In this document: positions 26,420 through 36,181 of the stretch, piece by piece | Position numbering within the stretch: position 1 is the stretch's first letter | Layout of the letters: each line of letters opens with the position of its first letter | Assembly: GCF_006385175.1 (NCBI RefSeq) | Contig: NZ_VFIY01000014.1 | Coordinates: forward strand, 1 to 64,000 | Direction of reading: 5' to 3' | Length of the DNA: 64,000 nucleotides | DNA from: Emcibacter nanhaiensis | Lineage (GTDB): Bacteria; Pseudomonadota; Alphaproteobacteria; Sphingomonadales; Emcibacteraceae | Notes under the pieces: model-generated | Database searches by the model: none | What the model was told of the DNA's origin: nothing | What the model saw: the letters and a program-made list of their open reading frames with translations, nothing else | Program-made: the position numbers and the translations under genes

Positions 26420-27979
26420 ATGACGCATATAGATACCCAACCCCATATCGGTAAAATAATTCTGGGCGAAACAGTTCGCACATTGTCCGAAATCAACCAC
26501 AATGCCACCCGCGCCGCACAGGGGCTGAAACAACTCGGCATGGGAACAGGCGATGTAATCGCCCTCCTGTTACGAAATGATTTTTCCCTGTTCGAAGCAA
26601 GCTTCGCCGCCAATTTACTGGGCGCCCTAGTTGTTCCGATCAACTGGCATGCCTCCGCAGACGAGGTGGACTATATCCTTCGCGATTCCGGCGCCAGAAT
26701 ACTTGTGGCTCATACGGACCTCTACAACAGACTGGAACAGCCATCCCTTCCCGGCTTAGACCTGCTTCTGGTCGACACGCCGGAAGCTATCAAGCAGGCC
26801 TTCCGGATTCCGGACGCTATTGCCAAGAGTTCCGAACAGGCTTTCCTCTGGGATCAATGGCTTGAAAACTTCCCTCCCCTTCAGGACCACCCGCAGACTT
26901 CCGGCGGCAGCATGATCTATACATCGGGCACCACAGGAAGGCCCAAAGGCGTCAGGCGCCCTCCCCTGACCAAGGAGCAAATGCCCCGGGCGATGGCAAT
27001 GGCCTGCGCCATGTACGGCTTTCAGCCGGACCAGCCGGCAACAACGGTAATAACGGGGCCAATGTATCATTCCGGCCCCAACGGATATGGCCTTCTGGCC
27101 GCCAGGCTTAACGCCACCATTGTCCTGCAACCCCGGTTTAATGAAACCGAACTGCTTCAGCTCATTGAGAAACATGCCGTCACCCATCTGCATATGGTGC
27201 CGACGATGTTTATCCGGCTCCTCCGCCTTGCAAAAGAAATCCGGATGAAATACGACCTGTCGTCACTGGTCTGGGTCGCCCACGGTGCCGCTCCCTGCCC
27301 GCCCGGGGTGAAAGAACTCATGATCGACTGGTGGGGCCCTGTCATAAATGAATATTACGGCAGCACGGAAACAGGCGGCATAACGGTGCAGACCAGCAAA
27401 GACGCCAGCCGCAAGCCCGGCTCCGTCGGGCGCGCAATCGAAGGCGTGGACATACGCATATTTGATGATAACGGCCAGCAGCAGGACGCCGGCATCACTG
27501 GGAAAATCTATATCCGTACCAACGCTTTCGGCGACTTCGACTATCACGGCAAATCACAGGACCGCAGGGAAATCAGTCAGGGCGATTTCGTCTGGGTCGG
27601 CGACATCGGCTACCTGGATGAAGAAGGTTTTCTTTATCTGTGTGACCGCCGCAAGGACATCATCAATTCCGGCGGCGTCAATATCTACAGCGCAGAAGTC
27701 GAAGCTGCAATTCTGGACATGCCCGGAATTGAGGACTGCGCAGTATTCGGCATTCCCGATGACGACCTGGGTGAAGTTGTCTGCAGCCATATCACCCTTA
27801 TCCCTTCGGCAAAAGTCACTCCTGACCAGGTTACCGACTTTGTCAGAACCAGGCTTGGCCGGATGAAAGCGCCGGCAACCGTTGTCGTTGAAGACGAACT
27901 GCCCCGGCAGGAAAGCGGGAAAATTTTCAAAAGCAAGCTCAGGGCGCCTTACTGGCAGGACAGAACCCGAAATATCTAG
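26420..27979 (+). CDS. Acyl-CoA ligase (AMP-forming) B
   Basis: The protein (519 aa) has MIYTSGTTGRPKGVRRPP near 166, the adenine motif NEYYGSTETGG near 310, VGDIGYLDEEGFLYLCDRRK, and the C-terminal Lys in RQESGKIFKSKL. The AMP-binding layout and GPMYHSGPN motif are like those of ligases acting on bulky acids such as bile acids or aromatic acyl chains; this is a weak hint only. It presumably loads the acyl part of the substrate on CoA. The ATG at 26420 is chosen over the TTG at 26414. It lies seven bases after dgcA and 15 bp before an acyl-CoA dehydrogenase. Confidence 0.9.
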   Translation: MTHIDTQPHIGKIILGETVRTLSEINHNATRAAQGLKQLGMGTGDVIALLLRNDFSLFEASFAANLLGALVVPINWHASADEVDYILRDSGARILVAHTDLYNRLEQPSLPGLDLLLVDTPEAIKQAFRIPDAIAKSSEQAFLWDQWLENFPPLQDHPQTSGGSMIYTSGTTGRPKGVRRPPLTKEQMPRAMAMACAMYGFQPDQPATTVITGPMYHSGPNGYGLLAARLNATIVLQPRFNETELLQLIEKHAVTHLHMVPTMFIRLLRLAKEIRMKYDLSSLVWVAHGAAPCPPGVKELMIDWWGPVINEYYGSTETGGITVQTSKDASRKPGSVGRAIEGVDIRIFDDNGQQQDAGITGKIYIRTNAFGDFDYHGKSQDRREISQGDFVWVGDIGYLDEEGFLYLCDRRKDIINSGGVNIYSAEVEAAILDMPGIEDCAVFGIPDDDLGEVVCSHITLIPSAKVTPDQVTDFVRTRLGRMKAPATVVVEDELPRQESGKIFKSKLRAPYWQDRTRNI

Positions 27980-27994
27980 GATGGAAAAAACGCC

Positions 27995-29800
27995 ATGACC
28001 ATAAATCGCCGTGACCTGGAATTTATACTGTATGAACTGTTACAGTGCGAAGAACTGTGCGAAACCGGCAGATTTGTCGACTATGACCGGAATGCCTTTG
28101 ATGCCGTTCTGGATACGGCGTACACACTGGCGGCAGACAGGTTTGCGCCGCTTGCCGCAACCATGGACGCCAATGAGCCCGAATTCAGGGACGGCAAGGT
28201 TGTTCTGCCTGAAGGCGTCAGGGAAGCCCTTGAGGACTATATTGGAGCCGGTTTCCTCGGTGCGGGCTTTGATCTCGCGGACGGCGGCATGCAGCTGCCG
28301 GGAATCATCTCCTTTGCCGTCAGTTCCATCTTTGCGGCAGCGAATATATCCCTGTCCGGCTACGCCGGCCTCACCAGAGCGGCAACCAACCTTCTCATCA
28401 CTCACGGCAGTGACAGCCAGAAACAAACCTTTCTGGAGCCGATGCTCTCCGGACGCTATTTCGGCACCATGTGCTTGTCGGAACCCCATGCCGGCTCGTC
28501 CCTGTCCGATATCCGCACCAAGGCGACCAAAACTGCAGACGGCGACTATCTGATAGAGGGAAGCAAAATGTGGATATCGGCGGGGGACCATGAACTTTCG
28601 GAAAATATCATCCACTTTGTCATTGCCAGAATAGACGGGGCGCCGTCCGGCACACGGGGTATTTCCCTGTTCATCGTCCCCAAATACCGGGTCGGTCCGG
28701 ACAGCTCCGTCGGGGAAAGCAACAATATCGCCCTTGCCGGCCTGAACCACAAAATGGGAAGCCGGGGAACCGTCAACTGCCTGTTGAATTTCGGCGAAAG
28801 CGGTGATTGTCGAGGGTACCTGGTGGGAGAAGAAAACCACGGCCTTGCCTGCATGTTTCACATGATGAATGAAATGCGTATCGGCGTGGGACTGGCCGCC
28901 GTTTCCCTGGGATATGCCGGCTATATCTATTCTCTTGACTATGCCCGCAACAGGCCGCAGGGAAGGCATCCGCAGGATAAAGACCCGAATTCGCCGCAGG
29001 TCATGATCATTGAGCACGCCGACATCCGTCGTCTTCTCATGTGGCAGAAAGTTTATGCAGAGGGCGGGCTCGCCCTGGCGCTGTATTGCGCCCGCCTGCT
29101 GGACGATCAGGCGGTTGCATCAGATGAGGATGAACGCAGGCGGCTTGGCTTGCTGCTTGATATTCTCACACCGATCGTCAAATCATGGCCGTCCGAATTC
29201 TGCCTTGAAGCCAACAAGCATGCCATTCAGGTACTGGGCGGATACGGGTATACCCGGGAATACCCGGTGGAACGCCTGTACCGGGACAACCGGCTCAACG
29301 CCATACATGAAGGCACTCACGGCATCCACGGTCTGGATCTTCTGGGTCGCAAGGTCCGGATGCTGGAAGGCACCGCATTCAAACTGCTGATTGAAGAAAT
29401 TCGCATCGACATCCGGAAAGCCGCCGCCACGCCCGACCTCCAGGGACATGCCGCAGACCTGACCGACGCCATACAAAAGCTGGTTGAAACCACATTGGCA
29501 CTGACCGGATGCGGGAACCTCAATTTATCCCTGTCCAACGCCACGCCCTATCTGGACGCCATGGGCAATATCGTCATTGCCTGGATGTGGCTGAAGCAGG
29601 CGCAGGTTGCCAATAGAAAACTTCGGGAGAAACCTCAGGAAGATACAGGTTCGGACTTCAACTTCTACACCGGAAAGATCTCGGCCTGCCATTTCTTCTT
29701 CACCTACAAACTGCCTGTCGTTCTCAGCGAACTAACCATTCTGGCCAGGCTTGACGACAGCCTCCTCAAGATGACCGAAGAGGCCTATCTGGGCACATAA
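27995..29800 (+). CDS. Acyl-CoA dehydrogenase B, long form with extra C-terminal domain
   Basis: The protein (601 aa) is of the long acyl-CoA dehydrogenase type, about 200 residues more than the common form. It has CLSEPHAGSSLSDI near 160, KMWISAGDHE, GYGYTREYPVERLYRDNR near 415, and the catalytic Glu in AIHEGTHGIHGLDLL. The last 130 residues form the added helical domain. Long members include enzymes acting on long or bulky acyl-CoAs. It is coupled by position to the ligase (15 bp) and the transporter (14 bp), forming a ligase-dehydrogenase-transport unit inside the DgcN operon. Confidence 0.9.
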   Translation: MTINRRDLEFILYELLQCEELCETGRFVDYDRNAFDAVLDTAYTLAADRFAPLAATMDANEPEFRDGKVVLPEGVREALEDYIGAGFLGAGFDLADGGMQLPGIISFAVSSIFAAANISLSGYAGLTRAATNLLITHGSDSQKQTFLEPMLSGRYFGTMCLSEPHAGSSLSDIRTKATKTADGDYLIEGSKMWISAGDHELSENIIHFVIARIDGAPSGTRGISLFIVPKYRVGPDSSVGESNNIALAGLNHKMGSRGTVNCLLNFGESGDCRGYLVGEENHGLACMFHMMNEMRIGVGLAAVSLGYAGYIYSLDYARNRPQGRHPQDKDPNSPQVMIIEHADIRRLLMWQKVYAEGGLALALYCARLLDDQAVASDEDERRRLGLLLDILTPIVKSWPSEFCLEANKHAIQVLGGYGYTREYPVERLYRDNRLNAIHEGTHGIHGLDLLGRKVRMLEGTAFKLLIEEIRIDIRKAAATPDLQGHAADLTDAIQKLVETTLALTGCGNLNLSLSNATPYLDAMGNIVIAWMWLKQAQVANRKLREKPQEDTGSDFNFYTGKISACHFFFTYKLPVVLSELTILARLDDSLLKMTEEAYLGT

Positions 29801-29814
29801 AGAGAGGAAACGAC

Positions 29815-31188
29815 ATGCAAGAGAGCGGCAAACTCGGCAAACTGACGGTGATCGGTTACTGCTCACCCTCGTTCTTTATCGCGACAACGGTCACCGCCGC
29901 CATGGTGGTTCTGCCGACCCTCTATGCTCAACATACCGCCGTTACCCTTGCCCAGATAGGACTGATCCTGATGGTAGCGCGCATGCTCGACGCCTTTACC
30001 GACCCCCTTATCGGCTATCTGTCGGACAATACCAAAACCCGCTGGGGAGGACGCAAGCCCTGGATCGCCGCAGGCGCAGTCACACTCATTCCAGCCATCT
30101 GGTTCCTGTTTCACCCCACGGCCGAGAGCGACGCTCTCTATTTTCTCACCTGGGCCTTTTTCTATACCCTCGGCAGCACCATGATCCTGATTCCGGGCGG
30201 GGCGTGGGGAGTGGAATTGACCCGGAACCCGAAGGAACGGGCACGGATCTTCACGATCAGAGGGATGCTAACCTACATCGGCAGCATCACCTATGCCGTG
30301 CTGCCGATCCTTTTGTTCAAACGTTACGGCTCGACGGCGCTCTCGCTCGATGTGATGGGCGACCTGGCCCTACTGACCGTCATCGCGCTGCCTTTCAGCT
30401 TTGGCCTGATGCTGCTGGTTGTTCCCAAAGGCAAGCCGGTCGCCTCGAAAAAGGCGTCCCTCACTTCGGTCTGGAAGACCATCAGAAGCAACCGCCTGCT
30501 ATGGCGCTATTTCGCCGTCATGACATTCACCGGCCTTGGAATCGGAATGTATTACGGCGTCATGTTTTTGTTCTTTGTCGACTATATGAAGATGGGACAG
30601 GGTTTTCCCTTCATCGCCATTACCAACGGGGTCGCCGTTTTTCTCGCCATGCCGGTATGGATGAAACTGGTGAACAGATACGGCAAAGCCCGGGTCTGGC
30701 TGTGGGCCCTGCTTGTCTCCGTACCGGTCTCGCCGATGATCTGGTTTATCAGTCCCGGAATGGAATCCCTGATCCCCGTGCTCGGCATCAGCGTTCTCGG
30801 GGCCTGTGTACTGGCCGGCCATTTCACGGTGTCCCCTATTCTTCTCAGCGACATTGTGGACTACGACACGCTACGTTCCGGCGCCAATAAGGCCGGGAAC
30901 ATTTTCTCGGCCTCGCTGATCGTTACGAAAGCCGCATATGCGGGGGGGACCGGCCTGGCCCTGATGCTGGTCGGCCTCTTCGGATACCGGATGGGTGTAG
31001 ACAATGACGCGTCCGCCATCTTTGGCCTGGCTTTCAGCTTCTCCATTCTCCCGGCGGTTTTATTTGCGCTGGGAGGCATTGCATTGCTGCGTTACCCCAT
31101 GACCAGCCGGAAACAGGACATTATCAGACGACGGCTGGAGCAAAGGGTTTCCAGACTGAAGACCGAGACTACCCAAGCATACAACTGA
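29815..31188 (+). CDS. GPH/MFS-type cation symporter A
   Basis: The protein (457 aa) has twelve hydrophobic segments and the MelB-like signature ARMLDAFTDPLIGYLSDNT with RWGGRKPW at about 55-80. VDYDTLRSGANKAGN lies near 345 and is shared with other glycoside-pentoside-hexuronide:cation symporters. It would bring the substrate, or fragments made in the periplasm, over the inner membrane with H+ or Na+. Placed between the acyl-CoA dehydrogenase and the TonB receptor, it completes an uptake route across both membranes. A second member with the same motifs is at 40952. Confidence 0.88.
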   Translation: MQESGKLGKLTVIGYCSPSFFIATTVTAAMVVLPTLYAQHTAVTLAQIGLILMVARMLDAFTDPLIGYLSDNTKTRWGGRKPWIAAGAVTLIPAIWFLFHPTAESDALYFLTWAFFYTLGSTMILIPGGAWGVELTRNPKERARIFTIRGMLTYIGSITYAVLPILLFKRYGSTALSLDVMGDLALLTVIALPFSFGLMLLVVPKGKPVASKKASLTSVWKTIRSNRLLWRYFAVMTFTGLGIGMYYGVMFLFFVDYMKMGQGFPFIAITNGVAVFLAMPVWMKLVNRYGKARVWLWALLVSVPVSPMIWFISPGMESLIPVLGISVLGACVLAGHFTVSPILLSDIVDYDTLRSGANKAGNIFSASLIVTKAAYAGGTGLALMLVGLFGYRMGVDNDASAIFGLAFSFSILPAVLFALGGIALLRYPMTSRKQDIIRRRLEQRVSRLKTETTQAYN

Positions 31189-31248
31189 ATAAAGAGAAAA
31201 GAGGCGCTCAACAGGCATTTGCCTCAAAACTAAAGGAGGATAAATATC

Positions 31249-33642
31249 ATGTACCCCGCAGAGCACCCAAAGCAGCTTTTTGGAGAAAAATTCATCAGGT
31301 TCACAGTAAAAGGGGCCCTGTTGCTGACAACAGCCAGTACGCTCGCTCTCCCGGTTCAGGTTCAGGCCCGGGAAGACGAAGATTTTATTTTGCCTGAAAT
31401 CGTTGTGACGGCCCAGAAACGTCAGGAAAACATCCAGGACGTCCCCATTTCCATCACGGCCTTTTCCAGCGAAGACCTGCTTGACCGCAGTATCGTCAAC
31501 CTGACAGACATGGCCAAAGCCACACCGAACCTCTCCTTCCTGTCCGACGGCACTCTCAAGAATACGGCCCCGTCCATTCGCGGCGTATTCAGCCCTGGCG
31601 CCGCCCAGGCCGGGATAGACACCCCCATGGCGACCTATGTGGATGAGGTTTATATGGGCACCACTGTCGGGCAGAATTTCGCCCTGTATGACATCGAACG
31701 CATAGAAGTCCTCAGAGGACCGCAGGGCACCTTGTTCGGCCGCAACGCCCTGAGCGGACTGATGAATGTGGTGACCCCGGTTCCCGGAGAAAGCAGGGAG
31801 GGCTATGCCGAGGCCACCTATGGAAATTATAATCTGGTGCGGCTGCGCGCGGGCCTCAGCGGACCTCTGGTCGATGGCAAACTGTCAGGCAGTCTTTCAG
31901 CGTCTTTCACGGACCGGGACGGCTATGTCACCAACCGCTTTACCGGCAATGACGTCAACGACGAAGGCAACTGGGGCATCCGGGGAAAACTTCTTATCAC
32001 CCCGCGAGACACTGTCGAGATTATCCTTTCGGCCGACTACCGCGAGGTCGATCAGTCCACCCGCACCTATGACATTGCCGGTTTCAACACCGTACCGGGA
32101 ACGCTGTTTGCCCCGACCGGGCCCGCGGAAGTGGATGACGACCCCTTTGACCGCAATATCAGCCAGGATTTTGAAGGCCAGGAAACCCTGGAAGAATTCG
32201 GCACCTCGGCAACGATCAATATCGGCTTTGAAGGCGTCAGCTTTAAATCCATTTCCGCCTACCGCACCCATGACTATTTCCAGAGTTATGACGCCGACAA
32301 TACCGAAATTGCCGTTACCGTCCGGGAAACGCCCGAGGACATGGACAGTTTCTTCCAGGAGCTCCGGCTTACCTCCGACCCCGGTGGCAAGATCGACTGG
32401 ATTGTCGGCTTCAACTATTATTATCAGAAGACTGCCAACGAGTTCGCCTCAATTCTGAATAATGAAACCCTGGTCGAAGACCGTCTGCTCAGCACCTTGC
32501 TGCCGCCGGCCGCCATTGGTGTTGACCAGCCAACGCTTGACTACCTGTTTTCCATTGGCCTGCTTGAAGCGCCTGATACGCTCGCCGCCCTGCAATTCTT
32601 CGGCGCGCTCACGCCGCCTTTCGGAGAGACGCGTTCCACAGGAACAACCACGCTGAACTCATATGCCGGATATGCCAATGCCGTTTATCACATGACCGAC
32701 AGGTTGAACGTCAATATCGGTCTCAGATATACAGCTGAAGACAAGGACTTTGCCTATGAGCAGACCAGTACATCGGGAAATATTTTCTTTGGCTTGCCGG
32801 AAATCCCCGCCTTTGAAGATCACAAGTCCTTTGAATCCTTCACACCGGCCTTTGGCTTCGACTATGATCTTTCGGACACAGCCATGGTCTACGGCAAAGC
32901 CGCCCGGGGCTTCAAATCCGGAGGATTCAACGACGGTTTCACCTCCAATAGCGATGCCGCCTTCGGAGAGGAAACCCTGTGGAACTATGAAATCGGCAGC
33001 AAGTCCACTTTCCTGAAAGGCCGGATGCAAGTCAATCTTGCGGGCTATCTGATGACCTGGAAGAACGTGCAGAATATCTTTTCCGACGTTCCGGATGGTT
33101 CCGTTATTCCTTTCTTCCAGGTCGATACGGCCGGAGACATCGAGATCAAAGGTGTCGAACTTGAAACGATCTTTCAAGTCACGCCGGAATTGCAGGCCAG
33201 AGCCAGCCTCGGCATAGTCGATGCCAAATTCACATCGGTCAGTGACAGGTTGGCGGATCTGGGAGGAGCTGTAGGCGACCCTGTCGAGAATGTCCCCAAT
33301 TTCACCATTTCCGGCGGCCTCACCTATACCCTGGAACTGGGAAATTCAGGAACCCTGACAATATCGGGAAATGTTGAACATCGTGACGATACGCCCCTGA
33401 CCACGGTCAGGACAGGCGTCCCGAATGTCCAGCCTGCCTATACGTTGTTTGACGCCGCCCTGATCTACAAGACCGCATCGGAGAACCTGACCGTCCAGTT
33501 CTGGGCCAAGAACATCACCAACAAGAAATATGTGACCGCCCTGTTTGATGTAGACAACAACGCCGCCTCTCCCATTGGCGCCGCCTACCACTCCGTCGGC
33601 ATTCCACGCACCTATGGTCTGACCGCGCGATACGCCTTCTAG
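31249..33642 (+). CDS. TonB-dependent outer-membrane receptor 2
   Basis: The protein (797 aa) has a signal peptide (about 1-40, ending near VQVQARED), a TonB-box-like LPEIVVTAQKRQENIQDV, the plug motif IEVLRGPQGTLFGRNALSG near 145-163, and a barrel ending in YGLTARYAF. AAGGAGG precedes the start. It is part of the GntR-module operon that starts at dgcN and lies between a transporter and a C45-type hydrolase. The imported compound is therefore likely to be the one hydrolysed by the latter. It is longer in the extracellular loops than receptor 1. Confidence 0.93.
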   Translation: MYPAEHPKQLFGEKFIRFTVKGALLLTTASTLALPVQVQAREDEDFILPEIVVTAQKRQENIQDVPISITAFSSEDLLDRSIVNLTDMAKATPNLSFLSDGTLKNTAPSIRGVFSPGAAQAGIDTPMATYVDEVYMGTTVGQNFALYDIERIEVLRGPQGTLFGRNALSGLMNVVTPVPGESREGYAEATYGNYNLVRLRAGLSGPLVDGKLSGSLSASFTDRDGYVTNRFTGNDVNDEGNWGIRGKLLITPRDTVEIILSADYREVDQSTRTYDIAGFNTVPGTLFAPTGPAEVDDDPFDRNISQDFEGQETLEEFGTSATINIGFEGVSFKSISAYRTHDYFQSYDADNTEIAVTVRETPEDMDSFFQELRLTSDPGGKIDWIVGFNYYYQKTANEFASILNNETLVEDRLLSTLLPPAAIGVDQPTLDYLFSIGLLEAPDTLAALQFFGALTPPFGETRSTGTTTLNSYAGYANAVYHMTDRLNVNIGLRYTAEDKDFAYEQTSTSGNIFFGLPEIPAFEDHKSFESFTPAFGFDYDLSDTAMVYGKAARGFKSGGFNDGFTSNSDAAFGEETLWNYEIGSKSTFLKGRMQVNLAGYLMTWKNVQNIFSDVPDGSVIPFFQVDTAGDIEIKGVELETIFQVTPELQARASLGIVDAKFTSVSDRLADLGGAVGDPVENVPNFTISGGLTYTLELGNSGTLTISGNVEHRDDTPLTTVRTGVPNVQPAYTLFDAALIYKTASENLTVQFWAKNITNKKYVTALFDVDNNAASPIGAAYHSVGIPRTYGLTARYAF

Positions 33643-33665
33643 GGAACGAAGAAAGGAAGAGTTCA

Positions 33666-34865
33666 ATGTTGGATGTCAAAGACGAGGTGATTGCCGGCGG
33701 TCCCGACAAGTTTCTCGAAGTGCGGAAAATTACCCTGCGTGGATCTCAGGTTGATATCGGTGCTTATCTGGCGAAACTGGCCCGGGATGAACTGGGTGTG
33801 CGGAAGGTCCCCTGGACCGACCCCACGGCGACCCGCATACAGCGGCAGTTCCTGAAAACACACTGGCCCGAACACTATGCCCGCATGCAAGGCGTCGCAG
33901 AAGCGCTGGGCGAAGATCTCGAAGACGACGATCTTGACTTTTCCTTTCTTGTCTACCAGTCGGGCATCCCCGGATGTTCATGCGTTTATTATCCGGGAAC
34001 GGTCACGGCAACAGGACAAGGCCTGTTCGCCCGGAATTTTGATTTCACTACAGGAGGGTATGCCGACCTTCCCCTGTGCCTCCCGGATTCAGAATATGGA
34101 CAGGCGCATACGGCGTATGGCGATGCGGGACTGCCTTACCTGTCCCGCCCGTTCCTGTTCGAGCTGCATCCCGACACCGGCCATTCCATGCTCTTCATGT
34201 GCGCCTATGATTTGCTCGGCGGCTGCACGGACGGCATTAACTCGGAAGGGCTCACCGTGGCCCTTCTGAATGACAACGAAACTGCGGCAAGCGACATTTT
34301 TGAGCCATTGGGACGCAATGGTGTCGGACTGAGCGAAGGCCAGGTCTGCCGCTTTCTGCTCGAAACCTGCGCCACTGTGGACGACGCCATATATGCGCTC
34401 AGAACCATGCCCCACTACTATATGAGCGGTCCCTGCCACTATCTGATCGCCGACGCCTCGGGCAACGCTTTTGTATGGGAATATTCCGCCATCTGCAATC
34501 ATGGGCATGTCATCCCCTGCGACGGCCGGGCTCCTCTTGCCGTGACCAATCACCTGCTACATGAGCATAAAGTCCGCACTCCCCCGGAAATAATGGAAAA
34601 CTCCGTGACCCGCCTGGATCGCCTGCAAAAAGAAATTTCCATGGCCCCTAGCCCCTTGACCGCAGAGAAAATAAGAGAGATCAACCGGTGTGTCCAGGCG
34701 CGGGAACTTCCCGGACAGGGCCAATATATCACCACGGATTTTCCCGGGCGCACTTTGTGGTTCTGCCTCTATGCTCCGGGCAAGCGGGCCCTGGAGATCG
34801 ATTTCTATCTTGAGGAAAATGAAGGCGATATCCGCCGTTCCGATATTCTGTCCTTCAATCTGTAA
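33666..34865 (+). CDS. C45-type Ntn hydrolase (acyl-CoA:6-aminopenicillanate acyltransferase family)
   Basis: The protein (399 aa) has SGIPGCSCVYYPG near 99-111, where Cys104 after Gly is the expected self-processing nucleophile. GLFARNFDF (about 119-127) is the RNxD motif of this family, and LVNDN-like VALLNDNET follows. Family members hydrolyse or transfer N-acyl groups of penicillins, peptides and other amides. They are made as precursors that cut themselves before the Cys. No signal peptide is visible, so it is probably cytoplasmic. It closes the operon 23 bp after TonB receptor 2. A role in deacylating or opening an acyl-peptide is likely; the exact bond is unknown. Confidence 0.8.
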   Translation: MLDVKDEVIAGGPDKFLEVRKITLRGSQVDIGAYLAKLARDELGVRKVPWTDPTATRIQRQFLKTHWPEHYARMQGVAEALGEDLEDDDLDFSFLVYQSGIPGCSCVYYPGTVTATGQGLFARNFDFTTGGYADLPLCLPDSEYGQAHTAYGDAGLPYLSRPFLFELHPDTGHSMLFMCAYDLLGGCTDGINSEGLTVALLNDNETAASDIFEPLGRNGVGLSEGQVCRFLLETCATVDDAIYALRTMPHYYMSGPCHYLIADASGNAFVWEYSAICNHGHVIPCDGRAPLAVTNHLLHEHKVRTPPEIMENSVTRLDRLQKEISMAPSPLTAEKIREINRCVQARELPGQGQYITTDFPGRTLWFCLYAPGKRALEIDFYLEENEGDIRRSDILSFNL

Positions 34866-34870
34866 CTTCT

Positions 34871-36037
34871 TTATTTACCGAAGACTCCCGAGGCGCGAAA
34901 CCTGTTCATCTGGTCTTCGGTAAAGTCCAGTTCCCGGATCAGCTGTTCGGTGTTCTGGCCAACTTCACCGCCCTTAAAAGCGTAGACCGGTTCGCTGCCC
35001 GACATTTTAATGGCGCACCCAATCTGCCGGATGCCGTCAACCTCCACAATCATATCGCGACTTCTGAACTGTTCATGCCCGCAGGCTTCCCCCAGGGTCA
35101 ACACCGGCTCGACACAGGCGTCCACCTCCCTGAACAGCATCAGGCACGCTTCGTAGCTCCTGCTCTTGATGGCTTGCGCGATCTCTTCTTTGAAGCGGCG
35201 CTGTGCATCTTCGTCCTCGGAAAAAGCAAGTTCGAGCAATTCCGGCCTTCCCAGAGCCGTACACAGGGTTTCCCTGAACTTCGGTTCAAGGCCGCCGACC
35301 GAGAAATAACGTCCGTCGGCAGTTTCGTAATAGTCGTAGAACCCGCCACCGTTCAACAAGCCCCGTTCCGGTCCGGTGTCAATGCCGGCCCCCAGAAAAT
35401 CCGCGGCTGGAATGGCATTCAGGGTAAAGGCTGCATCTGTCATACTGACATCCACATGCTGTCCCAGGCCCGTCTCTGTTCGCTGCACAACGGCAGCAAG
35501 CAGTCCCGCCACAAGATGCAGTGAGCCGCCGGCGACATCCGCAATCTGCACACCTGCCGGAACCGGCGCCTGGCCCTTCCTTCGGCTGTGATCCTGTATG
35601 CCGGCGATAGAAAGATAATTGTTGTCGTGCCCGGCCCTGTTCCGGTAGGGACCAGTCTGACCGTATCCGGTCAGGGAGCAATAGATCAGTCGGGGGTTGA
35701 CCTCGCCGAGCGTATCATAGTCAAGCCCGAGCTTTGCCATCACACCGGGACGGTATTGTTCCACCAGAATATCGTAATCCATGATCAGCCTCTTGACAAT
35801 CTCAACGGCTTCCGGCTTTTTCAAATCTAGGGCAATGGATTTCTTTGACCGGTTCAGGTAACGATGCAAATAAGAGGCATTGCCGTCCTTTGCACCGACT
35901 TCCCGGCTTAACTCAGGCCTGTCAGGCGCTTCAACACGCAATATCCCCGCCCCCAGGTCCGCCAGCATCAGGGTGCCGAACGGTCCCGGCAGCAAAGTCG
36001 AGAAATCAAGTATTTTCAATGAAGAAAGTGCAGACAT
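34871..36037 (-). CDS. Alpha-methylacyl-CoA racemase-like CoA-transferase family III protein
   Basis: The protein (388 aa) belongs to the CaiB/BaiF fold but carries racemase residues: His137 in AGHDNNYL, Asp167 in QIADVAGGS and Glu251 in VGGLEPKF. These match His126, Asp156 and Glu241 of the mycobacterial alpha-methylacyl-CoA racemase in both residue and spacing. It would interconvert 2R and 2S methylacyl-CoA so that S-specific dehydrogenases can act, implying a 2-methyl-branched substrate. It faces the Ntn hydrolase (6-bp gap, converging) and follows the GntR gene by 144 bp on the same strand, perhaps in one transcript. Confidence 0.85.
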   Translation of the reverse strand: MSALSSLKILDFSTLLPGPFGTLMLADLGAGILRVEAPDRPELSREVGAKDGNASYLHRYLNRSKKSIALDLKKPEAVEIVKRLIMDYDILVEQYRPGVMAKLGLDYDTLGEVNPRLIYCSLTGYGQTGPYRNRAGHDNNYLSIAGIQDHSRRKGQAPVPAGVQIADVAGGSLHLVAGLLAAVVQRTETGLGQHVDVSMTDAAFTLNAIPAADFLGAGIDTGPERGLLNGGGFYDYYETADGRYFSVGGLEPKFRETLCTALGRPELLELAFSEDEDAQRRFKEEIAQAIKSRSYEACLMLFREVDACVEPVLTLGEACGHEQFRSRDMIVEVDGIRQIGCAIKMSGSEPVYAFKGGEVGQNTEQLIRELDFTEDQMNRFRASGVFGK

Positions 36038-36181
36038 CGGTAAATCTTCCGTTATTGTTTGACGACAACAGCAGGTTCCTTTCGGGACATGCCGAACAGG
36101 GCGTCCGTTTTCACGGACGACATTATTCAGAAAAAGGCTTCAATCAAATTTGAAAGAAAAGGCTCGATATCTCGGAACAGA

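Noticed and set aside
15312-36037. Steroid or bile-acid degradation cluster
   Set aside because: SCP2-type thiolases, racemase and ligases fit side-chain removal, but no ring-degrading enzymes (ketosteroid dehydrogenases, Rieske hydroxylases, meta-cleavage) are present anywhere in the window.
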